A DNA stretch of 64,000 nt from assembly GCF_002105535.1 (NCBI RefSeq), contig NZ_CP015848.1, forward strand, positions 930,907-994,906. Reading direction: 5' to 3'. Source of the DNA: Magnetospirillum sp. ME-1 (lineage in GTDB: Bacteria > Pseudomonadota > Alphaproteobacteria > Rhodospirillales > Magnetospirillaceae). Positions within the stretch are counted from its first letter, which is position 1; each line of letters opens with the position of its first letter. The notes beneath the pieces were generated by a model. The model saw nothing but the letters and a program-made list of their open reading frames with translations, searched no databases and was not told the DNA's origin. Positions 21,129 to 33,207 of this stretch are shown here, one piece after another. A program made the translations under genes and the position numbers.

Positions 21129-21964
21129 GACGTCTCGCACTCCCCCACAATGCCCGCCTGCCGCGAGCGCTGCCGCATCTTGCCCCAAGCGAAGTCGCAT
21201 GCGCGGCGCCCCAGCCAGCCCTTGGGGTCCAGCCCGACCGCCTTGACGACCATACTCGCCGCCCGCTCGGCATGCACCTTGCCATAAAGCGCATAGGCGC
21301 GCGAGCCATACGCCGCATTGCAGCGCGCCCGATCATAGGCCATGCCGTCCGGTTCGTTGGCCGCATGCCAGGCGAAGGCCAGTTCGTCGTCGTCGCTCTC
21401 CCTGATCCGCCCCACCGCCACCATGACCCGGCGCCACAGCGGCAGGCGGTGGCGGGTCATGGTTTGGCGCATGGCGTCGTAGAACAGCTTGTAGTGCCGG
21501 AACTCGTCGCCGGCGATGCGGTGGCACAATTCGCGCAGGACGGGCTCGCGGCTGGCGTCCCGGACGGCCGAATAGAAGGACGAGGTCCCCGTCTCGACGA
21601 TGCAGCGGGCCAGCAATTCGCCCGTGGCCGAACCGCGCACCGACGCTTCCGCCTCGACCGGAATGCGGTAGCCGTCGGCGAAGCGGCGAAACCGGACGGA
21701 AAAATCATAACCGGGATCGGCAAGCTCGGCGTAGCGCCCCAGGCTTTCGCCGTGGCGGATCTCGTCATCGCGCCATTGCCCCAGAAGCTTGACGAAATCG
21801 GGATCGTCGCGGAACACCCGGCCGAGATAGAGGGTGTAATCGGCGGCATTGCGCTCGACCATGGCGGCGGCCTTGACCACCATCAGAAGATCGGAATCCA
21901 CCAGTCCGGGATCAAACCGATCCCAGCCGATGTCGTCCACGCACCATCTGCCGCCGAAATCCAT
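21125..21964 (-). CDS. Ferritin-like diiron protein
   Basis: The 279-residue protein has the ligand set of a ferritin-like diiron carboxylate site: E37, E68 with H71 (DEIRH), E124 and E154 with H157 (DEFRH). It could be a rubrerythrin-type peroxidase, an oxygenase or an iron-handling protein, but there is no rubredoxin-type Cys4 site, so an ordinary rubrerythrin is unlikely. The C-terminal 80 residues are not part of the diiron fold and end in a basic segment. It is the first gene of an overlapping set that also encodes a hemerythrin, so the operon joins two different diiron proteins. Confidence 0.8.
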   Translation of the reverse strand: MDFGGRWCVDDIGWDRFDPGLVDSDLLMVVKAAAMVERNAADYTLYLGRVFRDDPDFVKLLGQWRDDEIRHGESLGRYAELADPGYDFSVRFRRFADGYRIPVEAEASVRGSATGELLARCIVETGTSSFYSAVRDASREPVLRELCHRIAGDEFRHYKLFYDAMRQTMTRHRLPLWRRVMVAVGRIRESDDDELAFAWHAANEPDGMAYDRARCNAAYGSRAYALYGKVHAERAASMVVKAVGLDPKGWLGRRACDFAWGKMRQRSRQAGIVGECETS

Positions 21965-22019
21965 GAGCCCCCGCTCCCCTTGAAGTATTCCATTCTGGGA
22001 GATAGGGGCGGATTTTCAA

Positions 22020-22054
22020 GACAAAAGGGCCGCCCCGCTAGGGGACGGCCCTTT
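22020..22054 (-). terminator. Rho-independent terminator of the atp operon
   Basis: Bases 22024-22036 and 22041-22054 form a long GC-rich stem with loop GCTA. On the minus strand it is followed by TTTTGTCTT. It lies 20 bases after the atpC stop and separates the atp operon from the ferritin-like gene. Confidence 0.85.
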
Positions 22055-22074
22055 CGAAAATCCGGATACCCCGT

Positions 22075-22476
22075 TCAGGCCACCGCGGCGACCATGGCCT
22101 CGGCGATCAGGGCCAGACGCTGTGCCTGAGCCTTGTCACGCTCGTTGCCGGCGTTCTCCAGGGCTTCCTTGGCGGCCTTCTTGCGGGCCTCGGCCATCTC
22201 GGCGGTCAGCTCGGCCACCGGAATGGCTTCCTCGGCCAGCACGGTGATGCGCTCCTCGTTGACCTCGGCGAAACCGCCGGCCACGAAGATGGAGGACGAG
22301 ACCTTGCCGCCGTCATGGATGTCGATGACACCCGGACGCACGGTGGTGATCATCGGGGCGTGCAGCGCCAGGGCACCGAAGTCGCCTTCGCCGCCGGGCA
22401 CCACGACCATGTCCACCTTGGACGAAACCAGAAGCTTCGCCGGGGACACCAATTCGAACTGAATCTTCTCGGCCAT
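22075..22476 (-). CDS. atpC: ATP synthase F1 subunit epsilon
   Basis: Epsilon is part of the rotor stalk and can inhibit ATP hydrolysis. The 133-residue protein has the N-terminal beta-sandwich (FELVSPAKLLVSSKVDMVVVPGGEGDFGALALHAPMIT) and a C-terminal helical hairpin shortened to an alanine-rich end. It is the last gene of the atpHAGDC operon, 69 bases after atpD, and is followed by a strong terminator. Confidence 0.95.
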   Translation of the reverse strand: MAEKIQFELVSPAKLLVSSKVDMVVVPGGEGDFGALALHAPMITTVRPGVIDIHDGGKVSSSIFVAGGFAEVNEERITVLAEEAIPVAELTAEMAEARKKAAKEALENAGNERDKAQAQRLALIAEAMVAAVA

Positions 22477-22545
22477 GCCGCGATTCCTTTAACTTTTTAG
22501 CGGCGGGCACCCGCGGGCGCCCGCCCCTAATTATTCCCGAAAGCC

Positions 22546-23979
<1,434 letters not shown>

Positions 23980-23990
23980 CTAGTCTTCCG

Positions 23991-24875
23991 TCACAGCGCT
24001 TCGGCGCCGGAGATGATTTCGATCAGTTCCTTGGTGATCTGGGCCTGGCGCGACCGGTTGTACTTGATCGCCAAGGCATTGATCATTTCGCCCGCGTTGC
24101 GAGTCGCGTTGTCCATCGCGGTCATGCGCGCGCCCTGCTCCGAAGCCTGGCTTTCCAGCAAGGCGCGGAACATCTGGGTAGCCAGATTGCGCGGCAGGAT
24201 CTCGGCCAGGATTTCCTCCTCGCCGGGCTCGAACTCGTAGATGGCCTTGGGTCCGGCATCGGACTTGGCGGCCTGTTCGGGCACCGGGAAGGGAATCACC
24301 TGCTGGCGGGTCACTTCCTGCGAGATGGCCGACTTGAACTTGTTGTAGACCACGGTGCAGACATCGAACTCTTCGCCGTCGAACATGGCGGAGACCTTCG
24401 ACGCGACCTGATCGGCCTCGGCGAACACGATGCCCTTGCGGCCCAGGTTCTCGAAGCCTTCGATCATGTACTGGCCGTAGTCGCGGCGCAGCTGCTCGCG
24501 GGCCTTGCGGCCCACCGGCATGATCTTGATGGTCTTGCCCTGCTTCAGCAGGTCGGCGGCCATCGCCTTGGTGGCGCGGACGATGGACGAGTTGAAGCCA
24601 CCGCACAGACCGCGATCGGCGGTGACCGCCACGATCAGGTGCACCTTGTCGCTTCCGGTGCCGGAGATCATGCGGGGCGCGCCCGACTGGCCAGCCAGCG
24701 AGGCGGCCAGGGTGCCCAGCATGCGCTCCATGCGCTCGGCGAAGGGGCGCGCCGCCTCCGCCGCGGTTTGCGCGCGGCGGAGCTTGGATGCGGCGACCAT
24801 CTTCATGGCCGAGGTGATCTTACGCGTCGATTTGACGCTTACGATCTTCAGCCTTAGGTCCTTGAGGCTCGGCAT
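23991..24875 (-). CDS. atpG: ATP synthase F1 subunit gamma
   Basis: Gamma is the central rotor shaft. The 294-residue protein has the N-terminal coil ([26 protein letters not shown]), the conserved [13 protein letters not shown] block, and the C-terminal coil ([30 protein letters not shown]). It lies between atpA and atpD in the usual order with 20-22 base gaps. Confidence 0.98.
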   Translation of the reverse strand: MPSLKDLRLKIVSVKSTRKITSAMKMVAASKLRRAQTAAEAARPFAERMERMLGTLAASLAGQSGAPRMISGTGSDKVHLIVAVTADRGLCGGFNSSIVRATKAMAADLLKQGKTIKIMPVGRKAREQLRRDYGQYMIEGFENLGRKGIVFAEADQVASKVSAMFDGEEFDVCTVVYNKFKSAISQEVTRQQVIPFPVPEQAAKSDAGPKAIYEFEPGEEEILAEILPRNLATQMFRALLESQASEQGARMTAMDNATRNAGEMINALAIKYNRSRQAQITKELIEIISGAEAL

Positions 24876-24897
24876 AACCTACACTCCCAAGGGGCGA

Positions 24898-26427
24898 TTA
24901 AGCGAAGGTCTTGGCGAACGAGTCGAGGAACGCCTTGAGCTTCTCTTCGGTCTGGGCGCTGATCTGCTTCTCGGAGGCGATGGTGGAGAGGATCTCCGGG
25001 GCCTTCGAGCGGATCTCGGCGAGCAGCGACGATTCGAAGCGGCCGACCTGGCGCACCTCGATCTTGTCCAGATAGCCCTTCACGCCGGCGTAGATGGAAA
25101 TGACTTCCTCTTCGGTGGGCATGGGGGAGAACTGGGGCTGCTTCAGCAGTTCGGTCAGACGCGCGCCGCGGTTCAGCAGCTTCTGGGTGGCCGGGTCCAG
25201 GTCGGAAGCGAACTGCGCGAAGGCAGCCATTTCACGATACTGGGCCAGTTCCAGCTTGATCGAGCCCGCAACCTGCTTCATCGCCTTGATCTGGGCGGCG
25301 GAGCCGACGCGCGACACCGACAGACCGACGTTCACGGCGGGGCGGATGCCCTTATAGAACAGTTCGGTTTCCAGGAAGATCTGGCCGTCGGTGATCGAGA
25401 TCACGTTGGTGGGGATGTAGGCGGACACGTCGTTGGCCTGGGTCTCGATGACCGGCAGGGCGGTCAGCGAGCCGGCACCGGCGGCGTCGCCCATCTTGGC
25501 GGCGCGCTCGAGCAGGCGCGAGTGCAGGTAGAACACGTCGCCCGGATAGGCTTCGCGGCCCGGCGGACGGCGGAGCAGCAGCGACATCTGACGGTAGGCG
25601 ACGGCCTGCTTCGAGAGATCATCATAAATGATCAGGGCGTGCATGCCGTTGTCGCGGAAGTACTCGCCCATGGTGCAGCCGGCGTAAGGCGCGATGAACT
25701 GCAGCGGAGCGGGCTCCGACGCGGTCGCGGCCACCACGATGGTGTAGTCCATGGCGCCGTAATCGGTCAGGGTCTTGACGATCTGGGCGACGGTGGAGCG
25801 CTTCTGACCGACGGCGACGTAGATGCAGAACAGCTTCGCCTTCTCGTCGTTGGCGTCGTGCCAGCGCTTCTGGTTGATGATGGTGTCGACCAGGATGGCG
25901 GTCTTGCCGGTCTGGCGGTCACCGATGACCAGCTCGCGCTGGCCGCGGCCGACGGGGATCAGGGCGTCCACGGCCTTGATGCCGGTGGACATGGGCTCGT
26001 GCACCGACTTACGCGGAATGATGCCCGGGGCCTTGACGTCCACGCGCTGGCGGGAGGTCGCCTCGATGGGGCCCTTGCCGTCGATGGGATTGCCCAGCGC
26101 GTCCACGACGCGGCCCAGCAGGCCCTTGCCGACCGGAACGTCCACGATGGAGCCGGTCCGCTTGACGACGTCGCCTTCCTTGATGTTGCGGTCGTCGCCG
26201 AAAATCACGATACCGACGTTGTCGGTCTCGAGGTTCAGCGCCATACCCTTGATGCCGCCGGGGAATTCGACCATCTCGCCGGCCTGGACCTTGTCGAGGC
26301 CGTGCACGCGGGCGATACCGTCACCGACAGACAGCACCTGACCGACCTCGGCAACTTCCGCCTCGGTCCCGAAGGTGGCGATCTGTTGCTTGAGGATTGC
26401 GGAGATTTCCGCGGCGCGGATTTCCAT
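24898..26427 (-). CDS. atpA: ATP synthase F1 subunit alpha
   Basis: Alpha forms the non-catalytic nucleotide sites of the F1 hexamer. The 509-residue protein has the P-loop GDRQTGKT at residues 169-176 and the family's arginine-finger region ([20 protein letters not shown], read here as [11 protein letters not shown]). Its ATG overlaps the atpH stop by one base. Sequence and length are ordinary. Confidence 0.99.
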   Translation of the reverse strand: MEIRAAEISAILKQQIATFGTEAEVAEVGQVLSVGDGIARVHGLDKVQAGEMVEFPGGIKGMALNLETDNVGIVIFGDDRNIKEGDVVKRTGSIVDVPVGKGLLGRVVDALGNPIDGKGPIEATSRQRVDVKAPGIIPRKSVHEPMSTGIKAVDALIPVGRGQRELVIGDRQTGKTAILVDTIINQKRWHDANDEKAKLFCIYVAVGQKRSTVAQIVKTLTDYGAMDYTIVVAATASEPAPLQFIAPYAGCTMGEYFRDNGMHALIIYDDLSKQAVAYRQMSLLLRRPPGREAYPGDVFYLHSRLLERAAKMGDAAGAGSLTALPVIETQANDVSAYIPTNVISITDGQIFLETELFYKGIRPAVNVGLSVSRVGSAAQIKAMKQVAGSIKLELAQYREMAAFAQFASDLDPATQKLLNRGARLTELLKQPQFSPMPTEEEVISIYAGVKGYLDKIEVRQVGRFESSLLAEIRSKAPEILSTIASEKQISAQTEEKLKAFLDSFAKTFA

Positions 26428-26981
26428 TATCCAACCCCTTTCATAGCGAGCTTGAGATGCTGCAGCTTCGTCTTCAGCGAGCTGTCAACCATGCGGGAAC
26501 CGACCTGAACCACCAGGCCGCCCAGCAAGCTGGGATCAACCTTGACGTCGACGGCGACATTGCCGCCGAAGGCCGCCTTGAGGGCGGTGGTGAGGGCGTC
26601 TTGCTGGGCCGGCGTGAGAGCCACGGCGGAAGCCACCGTCGCGGACTTTTCGCCACGACGGGCCGCCAACCGGCCGAGATAGGAAGCGATCACCCCCGAG
26701 AGGGTGAACAGCCGGCGGTTCTTGGCCGCCAGCCCGAGAAACTTGGAGGTCAGCTCCGAGAAACCGGCGGCCTTGGCAACGGCGGAAATCGCCGCTCCCT
26801 GCTGCTCGCGGCTGAGAACGGGGCTGTCGACGACCCGGCGCAGGTCAGCGCTTTCGCGCAGCATGGCCTGGAGCGTCTTGAGGTCGCCAGCCACCTGGTC
26901 GAGGGAGCCGGAAGAATCGGCCAACTCGAAGAGAGCGGTGGCATAGCGGTCGGCGATCACGCCAATAGTTTCGGAAGGCAC
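26427..26981 (-). CDS. atpH: ATP synthase F1 subunit delta
   Basis: Delta joins F1 to the peripheral stalk. The 184-residue protein has the OSCP/delta start ([13 protein letters not shown]), [22 protein letters not shown] and the C-terminal [21 protein letters not shown]. Translation begins at GTG 26981, with AAGGAC nine bases upstream. It is the first gene of the operon. The Fo genes are not next to it, as is usual in alphaproteobacteria. Confidence 0.96.
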   Translation of the reverse strand: MPSETIGVIADRYATALFELADSSGSLDQVAGDLKTLQAMLRESADLRRVVDSPVLSREQQGAAISAVAKAAGFSELTSKFLGLAAKNRRLFTLSGVIASYLGRLAARRGEKSATVASAVALTPAQQDALTTALKAAFGGNVAVDVKVDPSLLGGLVVQVGSRMVDSSLKTKLQHLKLAMKGVG

Positions 26982-27083
26982 CTGGGCAAGTCCTTGGATA
27001 GGGTCGAACCGGCAGCCGTAACCTATTGAAAGGCAACATAATTCTGGCGCCTGCAGGAATAGCCCCCCTGTCGGCGCGTCGGT

Positions 27084-27112
27084 TAACTAGCACATCGGGT
27101 TTTGCGTTGCAA
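27084..27112 (-). promoter_or_regulatory. Candidate sigma-70 promoter of the atp operon
   Basis: On the minus strand, TTGCAA (27107-27112) and TAGTTA (27084-27089) are separated by exactly 17 bases. Transcription would start near 27077 and leave an untranslated leader of about 95 bases before atpH. The rest of the 436-base gap between atpH and recQ holds the hairpin at 27191-27237 and repeat unit B. Confidence 0.5.
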
Positions 27113-27190
27113 GACGACTCCTGCCCATTCGGGGGAGGAGAGGCAATTATCCTCATCAAGCCGAACGCAAGGCTGCGCGCCGAAATGGGG

Positions 27191-27237
27191 GTGGGAGGCC
27201 GGGTGGGAGGACCTACCCGCCTCCCACATTTTTTTCC
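27191..27237 (+). terminator. Strong orphan terminator on the plus strand, possible end of a small RNA
   Basis: GTGGGAGG (27191-27198) pairs with CCTCCCAC (27220-27227), and the stem continues inward with CGGGT and ACCCG. The hairpin is followed by ATTTTTTT. No plus-strand gene precedes it: atpH, its probable promoter and recQ all lie on the minus strand. On the minus strand the hairpin lacks a T tract. A short plus-strand transcript starting between about 27030 and 27150 would explain it. Confidence 0.6.
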
Positions 27238-27306
27238 TGACCGTTCCGCGGCAGCGATAATCCGGGGCTCCCATTCCGAGCTGAAGCGGAAACAACGCCT
27301 CGTTTT

Positions 27307-27410
27307 GTCATCCCGACGACCACCGGGAGGAGGGATCTCATCCTGCTCCGGCGGATATGATTCGGCGAAGCCGTGTCATGCGGAGATCCCTCGCAGACGC
27401 TCGGGATGAC
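27307..27410. repeat. Palindromic intergenic repeat, unit B
   Basis: This 104-base unit has the family arms GTCATCCCGA...GGGATCTC and GAGATCCCTCGC...CTCGGGATGAC. The left arm is partly altered (CGACGACCACCGGGAGGA). It lies eight bases beyond the recQ stop. Confidence 0.85.
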
Positions 27411-27417
27411 AGACAGG

Positions 27418-29241
<1,824 letters not shown>

Positions 29242-29249
29242 GAAAATCC

Positions 29250-29561
29250 TTAAAGCGAGCCGTCTTCGGCATCCATATGGTGCGGGACGTCCATACCCCG
29301 GTGAAGAATGCGGACGACGAAGATGCCGCTCGTCTCCATCAGGTAGAAAACGATATGCCGGCCATGCTCGTGGCGCAGCAGACCCGCCGTGGCAAGCTCC
29401 GCCGGACGGCCCAGGCGGGGGTTGTCGGCCAGGGAGTACAGGCAATCGCGCAGCCCGAGGAAATAGGCATCCGCCCGCGCCTCGCCGAAGGTCTGGGCGG
29501 AATAGACGTAGATACGGCCAAGGTCGTCGGCGGCCTTGTTGGAAAGGACGTATTCAGCCAT
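29250..29561 (-). CDS. parE: ParE/RelE-family toxin
   Basis: The 103-residue protein is a type II toxin. It shows the family pattern [24 protein letters not shown], then [10 protein letters not shown] and the C-terminal strand block [20 protein letters not shown]. ParE toxins poison DNA gyrase, while RelE toxins cut mRNA; the sequence favours ParE. ATG 29561 overlaps the antitoxin stop by eight bases, as expected of a toxin placed second in its operon. Confidence 0.92.
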   Translation of the reverse strand: MAEYVLSNKAADDLGRIYVYSAQTFGEARADAYFLGLRDCLYSLADNPRLGRPAELATAGLLRHEHGRHIVFYLMETSGIFVVRILHRGMDVPHHMDAEDGSL

Positions 29562-29787
29562 GGGCGAGGCGGGACTTTGCCTCGGCCATGATGTCTTCGG
29601 CCTTGCGCGGGCTGCGGCCGCTATCCAGCCCTTCGGCGATGGCGGCCTCCAGAACCTGACGCCGCTGCTGGTCACGGCGGATCAGGTCACGGACATAGTC
29701 GCTGGCATTGGCGTAAACACCGCCCTTGACTTGGGAATCCACCCATTCGCGCATGGGATCGGGCAGGGATACGTTCATGGTCGCCAT
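29554..29787 (-). CDS. parD: ParD-family antitoxin
   Basis: The 77-residue protein has an N-terminal ribbon-helix-helix DNA-binding region (MNVSLPDPMREWVDSQV) with the family motif YANASDYVRDLIRRD, then a C-terminal tail that binds the toxin. ATG 29787 has AAGGAG six bases upstream; a longer start at 29841 would run through the operator. It probably represses its own operon through the perfect palindrome at 29810-29828. Confidence 0.92.
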   Translation of the reverse strand: MATMNVSLPDPMREWVDSQVKGGVYANASDYVRDLIRRDQQRRQVLEAAIAEGLDSGRSPRKAEDIMAEAKSRLAHG

Positions 29788-29809
29788 GACGAACTCCTTG
29801 ACGCTGAAA

Positions 29810-29828
29810 TATGGCAAACTTTGCCATA
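29810..29828. promoter_or_regulatory. ParD operator candidate (perfect palindrome)
   Basis: TATGGCAAACTTTGCCATA is a perfect 9-bp inverted repeat around one central base. It lies 22 bases before the parD start, in the promoter position, and only a few bases after the priA stop. Ribbon-helix-helix antitoxins commonly bind such sites. Confidence 0.75.
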
Positions 29829-29837
29829 CCTTGCCGC

Positions 29838-32039
29838 TCAAGAAAAGCTATAGGGATCGACGTCCACCTGGACGCGCACACTTTTAGGGGGGGCGGCGCG
29901 GGAAAGCCAGTCGCGCAGCAGGGCCTGGAGGTTCACCGCCCGGCTGCTTTGCACCAGGAAGCGGCGGCGATGCCTGCCGCGCAGCAGGGCCATGGGCGCG
30001 GGCGCCGGCCCCAGCACCTGCACGCCCTCCGCCCGGGGCGCCGCCTTGGCCAGGGTGCGGGCGTAGGACTCCACCACCCCCACGTCGGGCCCCGACAGGA
30101 TCAGGGCGGCGAGGCGGCCATAGGGGGGCATGCCGGCGGCGCGGCGCAGTTCGGCTTCCCGCGCGATGAAGGCGTCGCGCTCGCCCGAGCGCAGCGCGCG
30201 CATCACCGGATGGTCGGGCTGGTAGGTCTGGAGCAGCACGCGGCCCGGTCGCTCGGCGCGGCCGGCGCGCCCCGCCACCTGGGACAAAAGCTGATGGGTG
30301 CGCTCGCCCGCCCTGAGGTCGCCGCCCTCCAGCCCCAGATCGGCATCCACCACCCCCACCAGGGTCAGCATGGGGAAGTGATAGCCCTTGGCGACGATCT
30401 GGGTGCCCACCAGCAGGTCGATCTCGTGGTCGGAGACCCGGCGCACGAACTCGGCCGCCGCGTGGGGGCCGGTGCAGGTGTCCGAGGTCATCACCGCGAT
30501 GCGGGCGTTGGGGAACAGCAGGGCGGCTTCCTCCGCCACCCGCTCCACGCCGGGGCCGCAGGCGGCGAAATTGGCCTCGGCCTCGCATTCCGGGCATTTT
30601 TCGGGCAGCCGGATATGGTGGCCGCAATGGTGGCAGACCAGCCGCCCCGCCGATCTGTGCTCCACCAGCCAGGCGGTGCAATGGGGGCATTGCAGCCGGT
30701 GGCCGCAGGTGCGGCACAGCGTCAGCGGCGCATAGCCCCGGCGGTTGAGATACAGCATGGCCTGCTCGCCCGCCGCCATCACCTCTTCCAGCGCCTCCAC
30801 CAGCCGGGGCGACAGCCAGCGGCCCCTTGGCGGCGGATGGCGGCGCAGATCCACCGGGAGGATGTCGGGCATCACCGCTCCGGCATGGCGGTCGGGCAGA
30901 TGCACCAATTGGTAGCGGCCGGCCTGGACGTTGGCGAGGCTTTCCAGCGACGGCGTGGCCGAGGCCAGGATGGCGGGGAAATTCCCCAGCCGGGCGCGGA
31001 CCACCGCCATGTCGCGGGCGTGGTAGCAGACGTGGTCCTCCTGCTTGAAGGCCTGGTCGTGCTCCTCGTCCACCACGATCAGGCCGAGATTTTGGAACGG
31101 CAGGAACAGGCCCGAGCGGGCGCCGACCACGATGGCGGCCTCGCCCGAGGCCACCGCCCGCCAGGTCTTGCGCCGGGTGGCGTCGCCCAGGTCGGAATGC
31201 CACAGGGCGGGCTTGACCCCGAAGCGCTTGCGGAAGCGCTCCAGCCACTGGGCCGACAGCGCGATCTCGGGCAGCAGCACCAGCACCTGGCGGCCGGCCG
31301 CCAGGCATGCCGCCACCGCCTCGAAATACACCTCGGTCTTGCCCGAGCCGGTGACCCCGTCGATCAACTGCACAGAAAAACCGCGCCCCAGAGCGTCCAC
31401 CAGGGCGTCGGCCGCCTCCTGCTGGGCCGGCGACAGTTCGGCGCGCTGCTGGGCAAGATCAGGCGGCGCAAAGGCGCGGGGCGGCGGCAGTTCGACGGTT
31501 TCCAGCACGCCCGCCTCGGCCAGCCCCTTGACCACCGCCGGCCCCACCCCGGCCTCGCGGGCCAAGTCGGCCGCCGACAGCGGCGGCAGGCGGCCCGCCG
31601 CCTCGATCACCTTGCGCCGGGCGGGCGTCTCCTTGACGTCGGGGGGCGAGGCGGCAAGACGAAGGGCCAGATGGGGGGCGGCGGGCTCCAGGGCCGAGGG
31701 CACGCTCATGGCCATCTTCAGCACCGCGCCGGGGGGCGCAAGGGTGTAGGACGCCACCCAATCGACGAAGCGCCGCGTCACCTCGGGCAGGGGGGGCGCG
31801 GCGAGGCGGCGCGCCACCGGACGCAGCTTTCCCATCTCCACCTTGCCATCGCCCGCCCCCCAGACCACGCCCGTCACCAGACGGTTGCCCAGCGGCACCT
31901 CGACGAAATCGCCGGGATGCAGGGGCTCGGAGCCCACGGCGTAATCGTAGGCTCCGCCGAGCGGCAGAGGCAGCATCACGGCGACGCGATGACCTGGATT
32001 GAACAGGCAGGGGGTTGAAGTGGCGGACATGGCGTGCAT
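29838..32039 (-). CDS. priA: Primosomal protein N' (replication restart helicase PriA)
   Basis: PriA reloads the replisome at stalled forks. The 733-residue protein has the N-terminal DNA-binding domain ([28 protein letters not shown]), the P-loop [11 protein letters not shown], the VVDEEHD box, the zinc-binding cysteine clusters ([13 protein letters not shown] and [18 protein letters not shown]) and the C-terminal domain ending in [12 protein letters not shown]. Start could be 32039 or 32030. It diverges from the DUF484 gene with a gap of about 40 bases. Confidence 0.96.
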   Translation of the reverse strand: MHAMSATSTPCLFNPGHRVAVMLPLPLGGAYDYAVGSEPLHPGDFVEVPLGNRLVTGVVWGAGDGKVEMGKLRPVARRLAAPPLPEVTRRFVDWVASYTLAPPGAVLKMAMSVPSALEPAAPHLALRLAASPPDVKETPARRKVIEAAGRLPPLSAADLAREAGVGPAVVKGLAEAGVLETVELPPPRAFAPPDLAQQRAELSPAQQEAADALVDALGRGFSVQLIDGVTGSGKTEVYFEAVAACLAAGRQVLVLLPEIALSAQWLERFRKRFGVKPALWHSDLGDATRRKTWRAVASGEAAIVVGARSGLFLPFQNLGLIVVDEEHDQAFKQEDHVCYHARDMAVVRARLGNFPAILASATPSLESLANVQAGRYQLVHLPDRHAGAVMPDILPVDLRRHPPPRGRWLSPRLVEALEEVMAAGEQAMLYLNRRGYAPLTLCRTCGHRLQCPHCTAWLVEHRSAGRLVCHHCGHHIRLPEKCPECEAEANFAACGPGVERVAEEAALLFPNARIAVMTSDTCTGPHAAAEFVRRVSDHEIDLLVGTQIVAKGYHFPMLTLVGVVDADLGLEGGDLRAGERTHQLLSQVAGRAGRAERPGRVLLQTYQPDHPVMRALRSGERDAFIAREAELRRAAGMPPYGRLAALILSGPDVGVVESYARTLAKAAPRAEGVQVLGPAPAPMALLRGRHRRRFLVQSSRAVNLQALLRDWLSRAAPPKSVRVQVDVDPYSFS

Positions 32040-32080
32040 AAGCTACGGAACAAGGGAGAACCAGGGAAGGAATATTGGTC

Positions 32081-32794
32081 ATGGCGCGCAAGCGCGACGA
32101 CGCCGCGTTGCATCTGCCGCTGCCCGACGAACGGCAGGTCATGGCATTCCTGCAGGCCCATCCCGACTTCCTGGTCCGCCACCCCGACCTGCTGCTGTCG
32201 CTGTCGCCGCCGTCGCGCTGGGCCGAGGACGACGGCGTGCTGGACATGCAGGTATTCATGATCGAGCGCCTCAGAGACGAGGTGGAGCGGGTCCGGGGCG
32301 CCGCCGAGCACCTGATCCACACCTCGCGCTCCAACATGTCCATCCAGACCCGCACCCACCGCGCCGTGCTGTCCATCTTAAGCGCCGACAACATGGCCGA
32401 GCTGGTGGAAGCGGTGTCCGACGACCTGCCGGCGCTTTTGGACGTGGACGTGGCGACGCTGTGTTTCGAGAAGACCGAGGAAGCGCTGCCCGAGCTGATG
32501 GCCCCGGGCATCCTTACCCTGCCGGTGGGTACCGTCGTCCAGATCATGGGCGGCGCCGACCGCGACTGCGCGCTGACCGAGGAGATGCCGGGCGACCCCG
32601 CTCTGTTCGCCGGCGGCGCCGGTCTGGTGCAATCCTCGGCCGTGGTCCGCCTGTCGCCGGGCGGGCGCTCGCCCGAAGGCGCCATGGCGCTGGGCTCGCG
32701 CTTTGGGCGCACCTTCCATGCCGGCCAGGCCACCGAACTGATCACCTTCCTGGCCCGCGTGGTCGAGGGCTCGGTACGACGTTTCGTGGGGTAG
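32081..32794 (+). CDS. DUF484 family protein
   Basis: The 237-residue protein has the family start (VMAFLQAHPDFLVRHPDLLLSL), a short coiled region (LRDEVERVRGAAEHLI) and a GAF-like C-terminal domain (ALGSRFGRTFHAGQATELITFLARVVE). Its function is unknown, but DUF484 genes typically sit just before xerC, as here (with one gene between). ATG 32081 has GGGAAGGA upstream; a TTG at 32075 is too close to that site. Confidence 0.9.
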   Translation: MARKRDDAALHLPLPDERQVMAFLQAHPDFLVRHPDLLLSLSPPSRWAEDDGVLDMQVFMIERLRDEVERVRGAAEHLIHTSRSNMSIQTRTHRAVLSILSADNMAELVEAVSDDLPALLDVDVATLCFEKTEEALPELMAPGILTLPVGTVVQIMGGADRDCALTEEMPGDPALFAGGAGLVQSSAVVRLSPGGRSPEGAMALGSRFGRTFHAGQATELITFLARVVEGSVRRFVG

Positions 32795-32817
32795 CGTTCC
32801 AGCGAATGGGGGATGGC

Positions 32818-33195
32818 ATGGATTTCATGACCGCGGTTAAGACCTGTATCGGCAAGTACGCCACCTTCCAGGGCCGGGCATCCCGTTCGGAATACTGGTA
32901 CTTCACCCTGTTCATGCTCATCCTTAACCTGATTTCCGGAGTGATCGCCGGCGCCTCCCTCGGCGTGCTGGCGGTGCTGCCCTTGGTCCTGACCATCGCC
33001 CTGTTCGTGCCCGCACTGGCGGTGTCGGTCCGCCGGCTGCACGATCTGGACAAGTCGGGCTGGTGGGTCCTGATCATCCTGATTCCGCTGATCGGCGGCC
33101 TGATTCTGCTGTTCTGGGCCTGCAAGCGGGGGACCGAGGGGCAGAACATGTACGGCAGCGATCCCTTGTGGACCGCACTGATCCCCGCGCCGTAA
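32818..33195 (+). CDS. DUF805 membrane protein
   Basis: The 125-residue protein has the DUF805 signature: CIGKYATFQGRASRSEYWYF, three or four hydrophobic segments and RRLHDLDKSGWW, ending in a segment with CKRGTEGQNMYGSDP. It is an inner-membrane protein of unknown role. The start at 32818 is supported by GGGGGA just upstream, with ATG 32806 as an alternative. It is set between the DUF484 gene and xerC on the same strand, which suggests later insertion into that conserved pair. Confidence 0.88.
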   Translation: MDFMTAVKTCIGKYATFQGRASRSEYWYFTLFMLILNLISGVIAGASLGVLAVLPLVLTIALFVPALAVSVRRLHDLDKSGWWVLIILIPLIGGLILLFWACKRGTEGQNMYGSDPLWTALIPAP

Positions 33196-33207
33196 TCCAC
33201 ACGGGCC

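Noticed and set aside
27026-27409. 127-codon plus-strand open frame in the atpH-recQ gap
   Set aside because: It crosses a strong terminator and repeat unit B, has no ribosome binding site, and its composition is that of translated repeat sequence.
31999-32817. Plus-strand open frame running into the DUF805 gene
   Set aside because: The upstream 270 codons are a second frame of the DUF484 gene; only the part from ATG 32818 matches the DUF805 family.
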